64,000 bases of DNA from RCC1774 sp050330855 (GTDB taxonomy: Bacteria; Cyanobacteriota; Cyanobacteriia; Thermosynechococcales; Thermosynechococcaceae), in the NCBI GenBank assembly GCA_050330855.1, contig JBHJNL010000007.1:1-64000 (forward strand), given 5' to 3'. Each line of letters opens with the position of its first letter. The stretch's first letter is position 1. The notes beneath the pieces were generated by a model. The model saw nothing but the letters and a program-made list of their open reading frames with translations. It was not told where the DNA came from and did no database searches. Positions 25,680-34,470 of the stretch are shown in pieces. The position numbers were made by a program, and so were the translations under genes.

Positions 25680-26957
25680 CTAAACAAACGGTCCCCAAAT
25701 GGCAAAGGTAATCCCAGGGGTCTGGATATTGACAAACATCGTTAAGGGATTGGTGGCAAAACAGACGCCTGCAAGCTCGCTCGTATTAAGGGCATTGCGG
25801 GCAAAATCATAGATCTGACCGCTGGGCTGAATCCCGCGAACGAACTGTTCTCCCCAGCCATCTTCTGAGATAAATAAGTCCCCAAAGGATGAAGCTGTGA
25901 TGTTGTCTGGGTAGTCGAGCTGCGATCGCCCACTCGACTCGATAAACAGTGAAAGCTGGTCTCCATCAGGCCGATATCGCCAGACCTGACCTAAACCGGC
26001 CTCACCACCGCTGGTGCAGCAAATATATAAATCTTTGCCATCAAAGCACAGTCCTTCGCCGCGACTGAATTGGGCGGCTCCCGCCATAAAACCCTGCTGG
26101 CGCACCGTATCTTCAATAGGGTCAGGGTCTTCAATGCGAACCCACTCCACTGCCATCGACTCACCCATCGCAAAGCCCGTTTTCGTAATAACCTGGGGCT
26201 TGTCCTTGATTTTTAGCGCCTCTAGCACTCCCCCAGCCTTGAGGTTGCCCGGTTCATGGGGAATAAATCGATACAGCAGACCATCACCGCGATCTTCGGT
26301 TTGATAGACAATGCCGGTACTGGGATCGACGGCGATCGCCTCATGATAAAAGCGCCCCATCGCCACCAATGGCTCCGGCACAACTGGCTCAGTTGCCAGG
26401 GCAGGTACCTCAAAGTTATAGCCATGCCGCCGACTCAGGGTTGCCTCCGTCGCGGGTGTTGAGGTGTTTTCTTCGCAGCTAATCCACGATCCCCAAGGCG
26501 TCGGACCGCCGGCGCAATTTCGATAGGTTCCTGCTAACGAGATGTAGTGACGCAGTAGACGTCGGTCGGCATTGAGCACCAACGTTGTCGTGCCGCCAGC
26601 ACAGGCCGCATCATATCTTGGCCCCACTGCCGCCGGAGTTTCATTAGGACTTAACTCATGATTCCGCACCAATATCGTGGTGTTGTTTGGCCCTATGAAC
26701 GCCGCCATGCCGTCATGATCGGCAGGAACAGGATTGCCGTCCGTCATCCGTTCACCGGTTCGCGAGAAGGCTCGGTATTGGAATCCGTTGGGTAAATCAA
26801 GCAGCCCCCTAGGATCTTTTGCCAACGGACCATAACCTTGTCCTTGAAGGGATTGGGCCAGAGAAGCCCGCTGGTGGAAAAGCTGCAGCGGCTGAGCCAA
26901 TGCGGTCCCGGCGGTGACACCCGCCACGGTCAAAAATCGTCTGCGTGAAAAGGCCAC
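25680..26957 (-). CDS. PhoX-family (DUF839) Tat-exported phosphatase-like protein
   Basis: A 425-residue exported protein with a twin-arginine signal SRRRFLTVAG and an Ala-rich hydrophobic core. The mature part matches the PhoX/DUF839 beta-propeller, with DPRGLLDLPNGFQYRAFSRTGE, DHDGMAAF, LVRNHEL, GGTTTLVL, GSWISCEEN and TEDRGDGLLYRFIP, residues that in PhoX ligate Ca and Fe. PhoX hydrolyses phosphate monoesters in the periplasm. Whether this shorter member keeps that activity is inferred only. The start is GTG 26957, with GGAG six bases upstream. Confidence 0.85.
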   Translation of the reverse strand: MAFSRRRFLTVAGVTAGTALAQPLQLFHQRASLAQSLQGQGYGPLAKDPRGLLDLPNGFQYRAFSRTGERMTDGNPVPADHDGMAAFIGPNNTTILVRNHELSPNETPAAVGPRYDAACAGGTTTLVLNADRRLLRHYISLAGTYRNCAGGPTPWGSWISCEENTSTPATEATLSRRHGYNFEVPALATEPVVPEPLVAMGRFYHEAIAVDPSTGIVYQTEDRGDGLLYRFIPHEPGNLKAGGVLEALKIKDKPQVITKTGFAMGESMAVEWVRIEDPDPIEDTVRQQGFMAGAAQFSRGEGLCFDGKDLYICCTSGGEAGLGQVWRYRPDGDQLSLFIESSGRSQLDYPDNITASSFGDLFISEDGWGEQFVRGIQPSGQIYDFARNALNTSELAGVCFATNPLTMFVNIQTPGITFAIWGPFV

Positions 26958-27207
26958 AGGATGCTCCGTTATCTATTCTAGTCGTTGGGCAGGCTTGAAC
27001 TACTGTATAAAATCACCGCCTGTTTTGCTATGACTATCTTTGCCTCAAACCGTTTCAATGGGTTCAAATCACTTCAACTGAAATGTTTGCAGTCGGTAGA
27101 GTGACTCAAAATGAAAATGGTATGCTGACGCACAGCAATCTGAGGGTTGCCAAGAGATCTTAAGAGTGAGTTCACTTATTGTCCCAGGGAAAAGCTTAGA
27201 AATTACT

Positions 27208-28335
27208 ATGCCTATCGATCGACAACCAGCTCTACTTGTGCTTGCTGATGGATCCTCCTATCGAGGCTGGTCTTTTGGTGCAGCGGGTACCACCACGGGT
27301 GAAGTCGTTTTTAACACAGGAATGACCGGTTACCAGGAGGTGCTGACCGACCCCAGCTATTGCGGGCAACTGGTCACCTTTACCTATCCTGAACTGGGTA
27401 ATACTGGCGTCAATCCAGAGGATGATGAAGCCGAACGACCACAAATCAGCGGCGCGATCGCCCGCAACCTGTGCGAACACCCCAGCAACTGGCGCACCAC
27501 GCAAACACTATCTGACTATTTAAGCGATCACAATATTCCCGGCATTTACGGTATCGATACCCGTGCGCTCACGCGAAAAATTCGTTCCCTCGGTGCCATG
27601 AATGGTGCGATCTCAACTGAAGTGTTAGACCCCAGAGAGCTTTTAGAGCAGGTGCTCATCGCTCCTAACATGGCGGGACTTAACTTAGCGCAACAAGTAA
27701 CAACAACTGAAGTTTATGAGTGGTCAGAACCGACAAGCTCAGAATGGGAATTTGTTGCACCTGCGATGGAGAGCGATCGCCAACTGACAGTGGTTGCCAT
27801 CGACTTTGGTATCAAGCGCAATATATTGAGGCGTCTGGCCAGCTATGGCTGTCGAGTCATTGTTGTTCCTGCCGATACCAGCGCAGAAGATATTCTCAGA
27901 CACAACCCTGACGGTATTTTTCTATCCAATGGACCGGGCGATCCGTCTGCGGTGACGGAGGGGATCGCAACAGCAAAGGCGCTACTGAAAGCTGAAAAGC
28001 CGATGTTTGGTATTTGCCTCGGCCACCAGCTTCTGGGGCTTTCGATGGGGGTAGAGACCTATAAGCTTAAATTTGGTCATCGAGGCTTAAATCAACCGGC
28101 AGGACTCAACCAGCAGGTAGAAATTACAAGCCAGAATCATGGATTTGCCCTCGATGCCGACTCTATGAAGAAGGCCGATGTTGAAGTCACCCATCTCAAC
28201 CTCAACGATCACACCATCGCGGGGCTGCGTCACCGCTCGCTGCCCATCTTTTCAGTGCAGTATCACCCTGAAGCCAGTCCTGGCCCCCACGACGCCGATT
28301 ATTTGTTTGGAGAATTTATTAAGGCGATGCGTTAA
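27208..28335 (+). CDS. carA: carbamoyl-phosphate synthase small subunit
   Basis: The glutaminase subunit of carbamoyl-phosphate synthetase, for pyrimidines and arginine. ATG 27208 (MPIDRQPALLVLADG) is preferred to a GTG 14 codons upstream. Motifs: VVFNTGMTGYQEVLTDPSY, IYGIDTRALTRKIR, FLSNGPGDPSAV, the nucleophile FGICLGHQLLGL, and VQYHPEASPGPHD with catalytic His and Glu. About 375 residues, full length. CarB is not in the window. It is divergent from the PhoX gene. Confidence 0.97.
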   Translation: MPIDRQPALLVLADGSSYRGWSFGAAGTTTGEVVFNTGMTGYQEVLTDPSYCGQLVTFTYPELGNTGVNPEDDEAERPQISGAIARNLCEHPSNWRTTQTLSDYLSDHNIPGIYGIDTRALTRKIRSLGAMNGAISTEVLDPRELLEQVLIAPNMAGLNLAQQVTTTEVYEWSEPTSSEWEFVAPAMESDRQLTVVAIDFGIKRNILRRLASYGCRVIVVPADTSAEDILRHNPDGIFLSNGPGDPSAVTEGIATAKALLKAEKPMFGICLGHQLLGLSMGVETYKLKFGHRGLNQPAGLNQQVEITSQNHGFALDADSMKKADVEVTHLNLNDHTIAGLRHRSLPIFSVQYHPEASPGPHDADYLFGEFIKAMR

Positions 28336-28465
28336 TCAAAACCAGTCTGACCTCAGCCACGAGCAGCTTTGCAACAGGACATTGAAAGCAGTAGACAAAA
28401 ATCGGCCCAAGACCCTATACTGAGTCCTCAACGGAGCCGTATAGTAAGAAATCGAGGAGGGCGCT

Positions 28466-28837
28466 ATTCCAGAACAGTTGACCCTGACCGTAAGCCTAAG
28501 GGGGACGCGAGATGTCAGGGACCATTACCAGTTATTTCGCCTAACCGGCCTACTGGATGCGTTCTCCGAACCTGTGTTCCGCAAGGTGATGACCAAGTGT
28601 TTAGACGAAGGCCCCGATCACGTCATTCTAGATTTATCTAAGATTGACTTTATTGATAGCTCTGGCCTTGGCGTCCTGGTTCAGCTTGCCAAAAAAGCAC
28701 AAACTGCCAAAGGTTCCTTTCAGATTGTTACAAATCCGAGGGTAACTCAGACCGTAAAGCTAGTGCGCTTAGAGACGTTCCTGTCCTTGCAGACGAGCGT
28801 TGATGTTGCCATTGAAAATGTGCCGAGCAAAAAATAG
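28466..28837 (+). CDS. STAS-domain anti-sigma factor antagonist-like protein
   Basis: A single STAS domain of about 120 residues with the phosphorylation-site motif FIDSSGLGVLVQL (Ser-Ser in IDSSGLG), as in SpoIIAA/RsbV-type antagonists that release partner-switching anti-sigma kinases when dephosphorylated. No ATG or GTG lies in frame. A strong AGGAGG at 28455-28460 is five bases before an ATT (28466), while the first TTG (28478) is 17 bases away. The upstream stop is at 28445. I therefore place the start at ATT (I-P-E-Q-L-T), with TTG as the alternative. No kinase partner lies nearby. Confidence 0.85.
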   Translation: MPEQLTLTVSLRGTRDVRDHYQLFRLTGLLDAFSEPVFRKVMTKCLDEGPDHVILDLSKIDFIDSSGLGVLVQLAKKAQTAKGSFQIVTNPRVTQTVKLVRLETFLSLQTSVDVAIENVPSKK

Positions 28838-28852
28838 GTTACTGGTCTAGCT

Positions 28853-29287
28853 GTGCCCCCATATTCGCCGTTGCTGCCCTTATCCAATGGTGAGGTCGAA
28901 CAGCTTTCCCCAGCAACATGGGCCTATCTCGGCGATGCGGTTTATGAGCTATTTGTCCGCACTCGGCTGTTGTTGCCCCCTCGTCGCTTGCAGGTCTATC
29001 ATCGCCAAGTGATTGCTCAGGTTTGTGCTGAGTCTCAGGCTGAGGTTGTGTCAGTGCTTGCCAATTATTTAACAGCCTCTGAACTGGATATTGTGAAGCG
29101 AGGCAGAAATGCCGCATCAGGAAAGCCGAAACGGGTCAAATTGAGCACCTATCAGCAGGCCACGGGACTAGAGGCATTACTGGGATACTTATATCTCACT
29201 GATCCCCCCCGATTAGAGCAGGTGCTGGTCCACCTTAGTCATGTTGTCACTGAGTTAACGGATCCCTCTGCTAGAGAAACATGCTAA
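28853..29287 (+). CDS. mrnC: Mini-ribonuclease 3 (Mini-III)
   Basis: An RNase III catalytic domain without a dsRNA-binding domain, used for 23S rRNA maturation. It has 144 residues with WAYLGDAVYELFVR (signature Glu/Asp residues), VKRGRNA, and the second acidic motif YQQATGLEALLGYLYL. The start is GTG 28853, 15 bp after the STAS gene. The next gene is rlmB, another 23S rRNA enzyme, so the pair forms an rRNA-maturation unit. Confidence 0.93.
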   Translation: MPPYSPLLPLSNGEVEQLSPATWAYLGDAVYELFVRTRLLLPPRRLQVYHRQVIAQVCAESQAEVVSVLANYLTASELDIVKRGRNAASGKPKRVKLSTYQQATGLEALLGYLYLTDPPRLEQVLVHLSHVVTELTDPSARETC

Positions 29288-29329
29288 AGCAATCTATCTA
29301 TTTAGCTCAGGCCTTATTTGGGAACAGAC

Positions 29330-30292
29330 ATGGTTAAATCACAGAATTCCCATGGCGCTCCCCGCAAGGGTAAACCAAAATTAGCTCGGAGTAAGCCGAA
29401 GTTAGCTCAAGGCAAGCCTAAACGGAGGGATCAGCCCCAGCGTTCATCTTCGAATCACCGCCCTCGGTCAGCGCCAACACCGGCCCCAGCGCCCCAGCGT
29501 CGAGAGGGAGTCACGGCTCCAGAAGCAGAGAGCGACGGCGACCTCATTTGTGGCCGTCATCCGGTTCTGTCAGCATTAGATGGTCAACGGCAGCTCAATC
29601 GAGTCTGGATTTTACCTCGACTTCGCTACGAGGCTCGCTTTCATACGCGACTCAATGCAGCAAAGGCCGAAGGGGCTGTTATTGATGAGGTGAGTGGTCA
29701 TCGCCTCGATCAGCTCACCGACTATGCAAACCATCAGGGTATTGCCGCTCAGATGGCGGCATATAACTATCTTTCGGTAGATGAGCTAGTTGAGAAAGCC
29801 CTGGCGCTACGGGATGATCCGGTCTTAATTGCGGTTGACAGTATTACCGATCCCCACAATTTGGGGGCTATTATTCGCACCTCTGAAGCCTTGGGCGCTC
29901 AGGGGGTGATTATCCCCCAGCGGCGCGCCGTGGGGATCACCTCTGCGGTGGCAAAGGTGGCGGCAGGTGCCCTAGAAACGCTCCCGGTGGCTCGTGTCGT
30001 GAATCTCAACCAGTCGCTAGAGGGCTTGAAGACTTCAGGCTTCTGGATTTACGGTTTGGCGGCATCTGCACAGGCAACTCTGCCAGATGTTAAATTTACG
30101 GGACCAACGGTGCTGGTGGTGGGTTCAGAGGGCGACGGTCTCAGTCTGTTGACTCAGCATCGATGCGATCAGCTGGTGTCAATTCCACTACAGGGGAAAA
30201 CGGCGAGCTTGAATGCTTCGATTGCGACCAGTATGGCGCTTTATGAGATTTATCGACAGCGCTGGCTACAGCGCCTCCATCTACCCTCTTAG
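29330..30292 (+). CDS. rlmB: TrmH/RlmB-family 23S rRNA 2'-O-methyltransferase
   Basis: A SpoU-class knotted methyltransferase, predicted to methylate the ribose of G2251 in 23S rRNA. A disordered basic N-terminus of about 70 residues (Lys/Pro/Arg-rich, with repeated KPKLA words) precedes the substrate-binding domain (GRHPVLSALDG). The catalytic domain has motif I NLGAIIRTSEALGA, motif II VVGSEGDGLS and motif III IPLQGKTASLNASIA. ATG 29330 is preferred to a TTG four codons earlier. It lies downstream of mrnC. Confidence 0.93.
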   Translation: MVKSQNSHGAPRKGKPKLARSKPKLAQGKPKRRDQPQRSSSNHRPRSAPTPAPAPQRREGVTAPEAESDGDLICGRHPVLSALDGQRQLNRVWILPRLRYEARFHTRLNAAKAEGAVIDEVSGHRLDQLTDYANHQGIAAQMAAYNYLSVDELVEKALALRDDPVLIAVDSITDPHNLGAIIRTSEALGAQGVIIPQRRAVGITSAVAKVAAGALETLPVARVVNLNQSLEGLKTSGFWIYGLAASAQATLPDVKFTGPTVLVVGSEGDGLSLLTQHRCDQLVSIPLQGKTASLNASIATSMALYEIYRQRWLQRLHLPS

Positions 30293-30418
30293 GGGGGGAC
30301 TGGGCTGTTTTCAAAAATCCCTAGATGGGGTTAAATGTTACATGATATTAAGAACGGCTTAATTCGCCATCAGAATAGTCATTTTAAAGTTTTGCATCTA
30401 TAACGAGAGGAGCGATTC

Positions 30419-30679
30419 TTGGCCACTACAGCAAATGTATCTCCTGAAGGTTTATCGAGTCGCCTTGCTACTTTTTCTAATCGGTTAGGTTTAGCTTGGT
30501 GGGTGCGGGTGACGACTCGCACACCAAATTGTGTCTACTACTTTGGACCGTTCCTCAATCAACAGGAGGCCTACAGTGCGATCTCAGGCTATGTTGAAGA
30601 TCTAGAGAATGAGCAGGCTGAAGGTATCAATGCCGTGGTACAGCGCTGCAAACCCGATCAACTGACCTACGAACTGTGA
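30419..30679 (+). CDS. DUF1816 protein
   Basis: An 86-residue protein of the cyanobacterial DUF1816 family. The diagnostic core is LAWWVRVTTRTPNCVYYFGPF, then EAYSAISGYVEDLENEQAEGI. The fold resembles a small phycobilisome-linker-like domain, but function is not established. The start is TTG 30419, with GAGAGGAG about eight bases upstream. It is convergent with the broken hydrolase gene (8 bp apart). Confidence 0.85.
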   Translation: MATTANVSPEGLSSRLATFSNRLGLAWWVRVTTRTPNCVYYFGPFLNQQEAYSAISGYVEDLENEQAEGINAVVQRCKPDQLTYEL

Positions 30680-30687
30680 GTGCTCTG

Positions 30688-31517
30688 CTAGGCTGAGTCT
30701 TCAAGGTCAAGGCGCTGCAGCCACTGTTCAATATCGTGCTGTACCCGCTCTGGAATCTCCCAGGGGAACAGATGTGCCGTGTCGGGGTAGCAAATCCAAT
30801 CGCTGTTGGGTAAGGCGGCTGCGGTTTCTTGGCTGGATGCAGCCGTAATGTTGCGATCGCACTCTCCTGCCAGCACAAGGCATGGGCAGGTAATCTGCTC
30901 TAGCTGATCGAGTTGGTTATATCCTTCCCTTAGGGCAGCGTTGAGCGCTTGCGTCGCGTGAGTAGAGGTTTTGAGGTAGGCCGGTATGCTTCCTTGGCTA
31001 GGTAGCGATAGGCTTCTGAGCTATGGCGACGAATGAGGTGCCGGAACAGGGATCGCCGACCAAAGGTGTTTATATTCCATCGCCAGCCAGGGGCTAAGCC
31101 GTTGATGAGACCTGCGATCGCTGTGTATAGATTGTCGCGCCCGGTCACAGGTGGATGGCTACCGACCGGTCGTGCCGCAGTTGCCACAAGAATGACTCCT
31201 TTGACGCATCCTGCATGACGCAGCGCCATTTCCATGGCTAAGATCCCTCCAAGGGACCAGCCTAGAATGATGCATCCATCAAGATTATAGCGATCCCATA
31301 GTATCTCTAAATCTCTGAGGTGATCAGACATCTCAAAGGCCGACTGAACGTGGCTCTGCCCATATCCCCTCAAGTCAGGCGCAATGGTGCGATAGCGTTG
31401 AGACAGCGCAGTGGTGAACACAGAGAGACTCTTCCCTGAGCCGGGATGTCCATGTAGGCAAAGAATCGGCTTTCCCGCGCCCTGAACATCAACGTGTAAG
31501 GTAATGGCGGTTCTCAT
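30688..31517 (-). pseudogene. alpha/beta hydrolase, interrupted by a one-base frameshift
   Basis: An alpha/beta-fold hydrolase of about 275 residues is spread over two frames. The first part runs from ATG 31517 through CLHGHPGSGKS, RGYGQS and the nucleophile ILGWSLGGILAMEMAL to RYLAKEA. At about 30990, after AAGGAAGC on the minus strand, the frame shifts. The continuation in another frame reads IPAYLKTSTHATQALNAAL and then CLVLAGECDRNITAA and PDTAHLFPWEIPE, which carry the family's acid and the catalytic His. One missing A (GGAAGC for GGAAAGC) explains it. It is either a real recent pseudogene or a sequencing error. Confidence 0.85.
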
Positions 31518-31568
31518 ATCGCTAAGATCATGGCTTACATAACTGATCGAACTTTAGCCCTTGTGACG

Positions 31569-31661
31569 CCCTCACCCCAGCCCTCTCGCTAGACCTCTTC
31601 CTAGGAAGAGAGAACTAGAGTCAAAGTCCTTCTCCCTGGGGAGAAGGATTTAGGATGAGGG
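31569..31661. repeat. palindromic intergenic repeat (CCCTCACCCC type)
   Basis: A stretch of about 93 bp begins CCCTCACCCCAGCCCTCT and ends GGATGAGGG. Internal inverted repeats are TCTTCCTAGGAAGA at about 31596-31609 and CCTTCTCCCTGGGGAGAAGG at 31628-31647. This word set is typical of short, mobile-looking palindromic repeats dispersed in cyanobacterial genomes. Only one copy is present here. It lies in the 400-bp spacer between the hydrolase and ydcF-like genes, which otherwise shows nothing. Confidence 0.7.
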
Positions 31662-31917
31662 AAACCCATTAACATTCCTTCAAAATAGGGGTGGGCAATC
31701 TTAAGAAAACCCCTGACATTAAGACCTTCCAGAGATCCATGAGCGATCATAAAGTAACGTAAACGTCAAAGGTCGAGTTGCATATATTAAGGCTAGAATT
31801 ATCGTCCAGTTCAAGATTTGTCTTGGTACTGAACACATCAAGTCTTAATGTTGTGCCGATGGCAACCTATTCAATTTAGATTCTTTAGATTCGCCATTTC
31901 GCTAAGGCTCCAATTCT

Positions 31918-32502
31918 GTGACTCTTTGGTCCACCAAATTAAAGCTAGGGCTAGTCAGTGTAAGTCTTCTGTTGGGGGGGCTATCCTGGCAGCAACAGCC
32001 CGTGTCTCATCCCCAAGCGATTTTGGTTTTAGGGGGCGCACCCCAACGGGAACGATTTACAGCAAAGTTTGCCCAGCAGCATCCCCACTTGCCGATCTGG
32101 GTCTCAGGCGGGAGTAACCCCGAATATGCCGAGTGGGTTTTTCAGAAAGCCGGTATTCCTGAGCAGCGGGTTCATCTCGACTACGAAGCCGTGGATACAT
32201 TGACGAACTTCACCACTCTCGTAGATCAGTTTAAAGCCGCCGGAATCAACGACGTTTATCTGATCACCTCTGACTATCACATGCGGCGAGCCCAGTGGAT
32301 TGGTCAATTTGTCTTAGGCAGTCGTGGAATTCGATTTCAATCTATTGCAATCCCCACCCAACTAGAGCCAGAACCTGTTCAGACCGCTGTATTTGATGGC
32401 GGACGAGCACTACTATGGGTGGCCACTGGTCAAACTGGCGAATCCTTGAAGCCGATACTTCAGCTTCAGGGCATGAGCCTTGAGCACAATGCTCGACCCT
32501 GA
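31918..32502 (+). CDS. YdcF-like DUF218 protein
   Basis: A 194-residue envelope protein with an N-terminal membrane anchor (LGLVSVSLLLGGLSW) and a DUF218 domain: AILVLGGAPQRERFTA, WVSGGSNPEYAEWVF, the A-V-D-T-L-T-N-F-T-T helix and YLITSDYHMRRAQWIG, which form the conserved pocket. DUF218 proteins are linked to envelope polysaccharide metabolism without an established reaction. The start is GTG 31918. It is a single gene. Confidence 0.85.
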   Translation: MTLWSTKLKLGLVSVSLLLGGLSWQQQPVSHPQAILVLGGAPQRERFTAKFAQQHPHLPIWVSGGSNPEYAEWVFQKAGIPEQRVHLDYEAVDTLTNFTTLVDQFKAAGINDVYLITSDYHMRRAQWIGQFVLGSRGIRFQSIAIPTQLEPEPVQTAVFDGGRALLWVATGQTGESLKPILQLQGMSLEHNARP

Positions 32503-32720
32503 AAGGATTGCCGTCTTGAATATTTTTGTAAGTGCCTTGCCACATTGGCCTTGCCATCATCAGCGTATGTGGCAAAATCATTAAAATATAACGCTTTATA
32601 TCGATTAATCAGAGGAATGATTTACGCTAGATATATTCAGATCGCAAGCAATTTACCGTTTCATTTGCTTTAATAGTTAAGTGTTCGGGGGAACGACAAC
32701 AATGCTCCAATTCTTCTTAT

Positions 32721-33530
32721 GTGCCTTCATCTCCCGCAACCGAACCAATGGAAACCCGCCTGCAAAAAATACTATCTCAATGGGGGATTGCCTCTCGTCG
32801 TCAAGCTGAAGGTATGATTCAAGCGGGCCAAGTTAAGCTCAATGGCCACATTGCACGATTGGGTGAAAAGGCAGATCCAGGACGGGATATTATTGAAGTC
32901 AACGGACGCCGAATCTATCAGCAACAGCGCCCTCAGCTTCTGTATCTATTACTGCATAAACCGGTTGGTGTCATTACGACTTGCAAAGATCCCCAGCATC
33001 GCTCCACTGTCTTTAACTTTCTGCCCCAACACTATGCAGATAAAGGGCTTCATCCTATTGGTCGCCTGGATGCTGACTCTACAGGTGCGTTGCTGATCAC
33101 CAATGATGGAGACTTAACTTGCGCGCTCACCCATCCTCGTTATCATGTGGAAAAGACCTATCATGTTTGGGTTCAGGGCCATCCGACCGAAAAGACGATA
33201 GAGCAATGGCGTCAAGGAGTCCTGCTTGAGGACCGTCGCACCCGACCCGCAACGATTACCGTTTTGCAGAGCACTGGCGACAACACAGGTTTAGAGGTTA
33301 TCCTCCAAGAGGGGAGAAATCGTCAGATTCGTCGAATTGCATCACAACTGAGTCATCCAGTCCTCAGTCTGCATCGCGTAAAAATTGGATCCGTCTGTTT
33401 GACAGATACCGCAGGCAAATTGCTGCCCTGCGGACAATATCGGCATCTGACCCAAGATGAAGTTAACCGTTTGCGATCGCAGGTCGCACTAGATACCACC
33501 CAGAGGAGTACCCCGTATGAGTTCGCTTGA
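32721..33530 (+). CDS. RsuA/RluB-family rRNA pseudouridine synthase
   Basis: An S4 domain (LQKILSQWGIASRRQAEGMIQAGQVKLNG, residues about 13-41) precedes the pseudouridine synthase domain. The catalytic motif is IGRLDADSTGALLITNDG, with the Asp in RLD. Later elements are HVEKTYHVWV, VILQEGRNRQIRRI and LHRVKIG. The family modifies 23S U2605 (RluB) or 16S U516 (RsuA), and both fit. The start is GTG 32721 or ATG 32748, neither with a strong ribosome-binding site. It overlaps the next gene by 14 bp. Confidence 0.9.
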   Translation: MPSSPATEPMETRLQKILSQWGIASRRQAEGMIQAGQVKLNGHIARLGEKADPGRDIIEVNGRRIYQQQRPQLLYLLLHKPVGVITTCKDPQHRSTVFNFLPQHYADKGLHPIGRLDADSTGALLITNDGDLTCALTHPRYHVEKTYHVWVQGHPTEKTIEQWRQGVLLEDRRTRPATITVLQSTGDNTGLEVILQEGRNRQIRRIASQLSHPVLSLHRVKIGSVCLTDTAGKLLPCGQYRHLTQDEVNRLRSQVALDTTQRSTPYEFA

Positions 33531-34467
33531 GTTTGAGCAGCAGGCTTCTAAGACCCTAGCGGAAATAGGTGCTCATTTAAGAGACGTGCGTCAGCAGCAA
33601 ACAAAGGATCTGGATGAAATTTCTGCCCAGACTCTCATTCCTGCCCGCCTGTTGTCCGCCATTGAAGAAGGGCAAGTGGAGGAATTGCCTGAACTGATCT
33701 ATACCCGAGGGATGATCCGTCGCTTTGCCAATACGCTCGGTCTAGATGGTGCCAAGCTCGTTGCCAGCTTGGGGGGCACTCAACCCGCCGCCCAAAAGAA
33801 CTTAGTCAAGGCTAAGCGGAGTGGCAACAGCGGGGGTGGTTTGAAGCCATTTCATCTATATCTGCTCTATATCGTGGTTATCTTAGCGGCAGGCAGCGGC
33901 CTATCCTACATGATTAATCAGTCCGCCCTCACCTTGGATGATGCCGCTGTGACGCCATCCTCTTCAGAAAATAGCTCATCTTCCCAGAAGGAAAGTCCGA
34001 AAGTATCTCCTATCTCTAAACCTGCACCAGCCACCTCTTCACCACCATCAGGTGCTGCGGTGTCACCGGCTCCCGCTGCCGTCAATGCTCCGGTAACGGC
34101 TTCACCCTCTCCAGTGGCTTCACCTGCTTCAGATCAGGAGGTGGCTGCTTCATCGACATCGCCACAACCCAATGCAGCCCCCCTTCGAGTGGATATGAGT
34201 GTTAAGCAAGATGCATGGGTTGAAATTGTTGCTGACGGCAAGACAAGCTACTCAGGAATTTTGACCGCCGGAACTAGCCGGACGATTACGGCTCAGAAAA
34301 AGTTAGTGGTGCGCTCTGGGAATGCGGGTGGTGTTCTACTGGCCGTGAACAAAAAACCAGCTCAGTTAATGGGTCAGTTAGGAGCTATTAAAGAACTGAT
34401 TTTAGAACCAGAAAATACGGATCAATCGAGTCAGGCCATCAACCCGAATGAATCTGCTGATGGCTAA
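33517..34467 (+). CDS. RodZ-like HTH membrane protein
   Basis: A 316-residue single-span protein with the RodZ layout. An N-terminal Cro/XRE-like HTH (IGAHLRDVRQQQTKDLDEISAQTLIPARLLSAIEEG, about residues 18-80), a basic linker and a membrane helix at about 113-133 come first. A long Pro/Ser/Ala-rich periplasmic linker and a DUF4115 domain at the end (VDMSVKQDAWVEIVADG to KKPAQLMG) follow. RodZ links MreB to the wall-synthesis machinery and sets cell shape. It is translationally coupled to the pseudouridine synthase gene and ends 3 bp from the convergent glycosyltransferase. Confidence 0.88.
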   Translation: MSSLEFEQQASKTLAEIGAHLRDVRQQQTKDLDEISAQTLIPARLLSAIEEGQVEELPELIYTRGMIRRFANTLGLDGAKLVASLGGTQPAAQKNLVKAKRSGNSGGGLKPFHLYLLYIVVILAAGSGLSYMINQSALTLDDAAVTPSSSENSSSSQKESPKVSPISKPAPATSSPPSGAAVSPAPAAVNAPVTASPSPVASPASDQEVAASSTSPQPNAAPLRVDMSVKQDAWVEIVADGKTSYSGILTAGTSRTITAQKKLVVRSGNAGGVLLAVNKKPAQLMGQLGAIKELILEPENTDQSSQAINPNESADG

Positions 34468-34470
34468 GGA

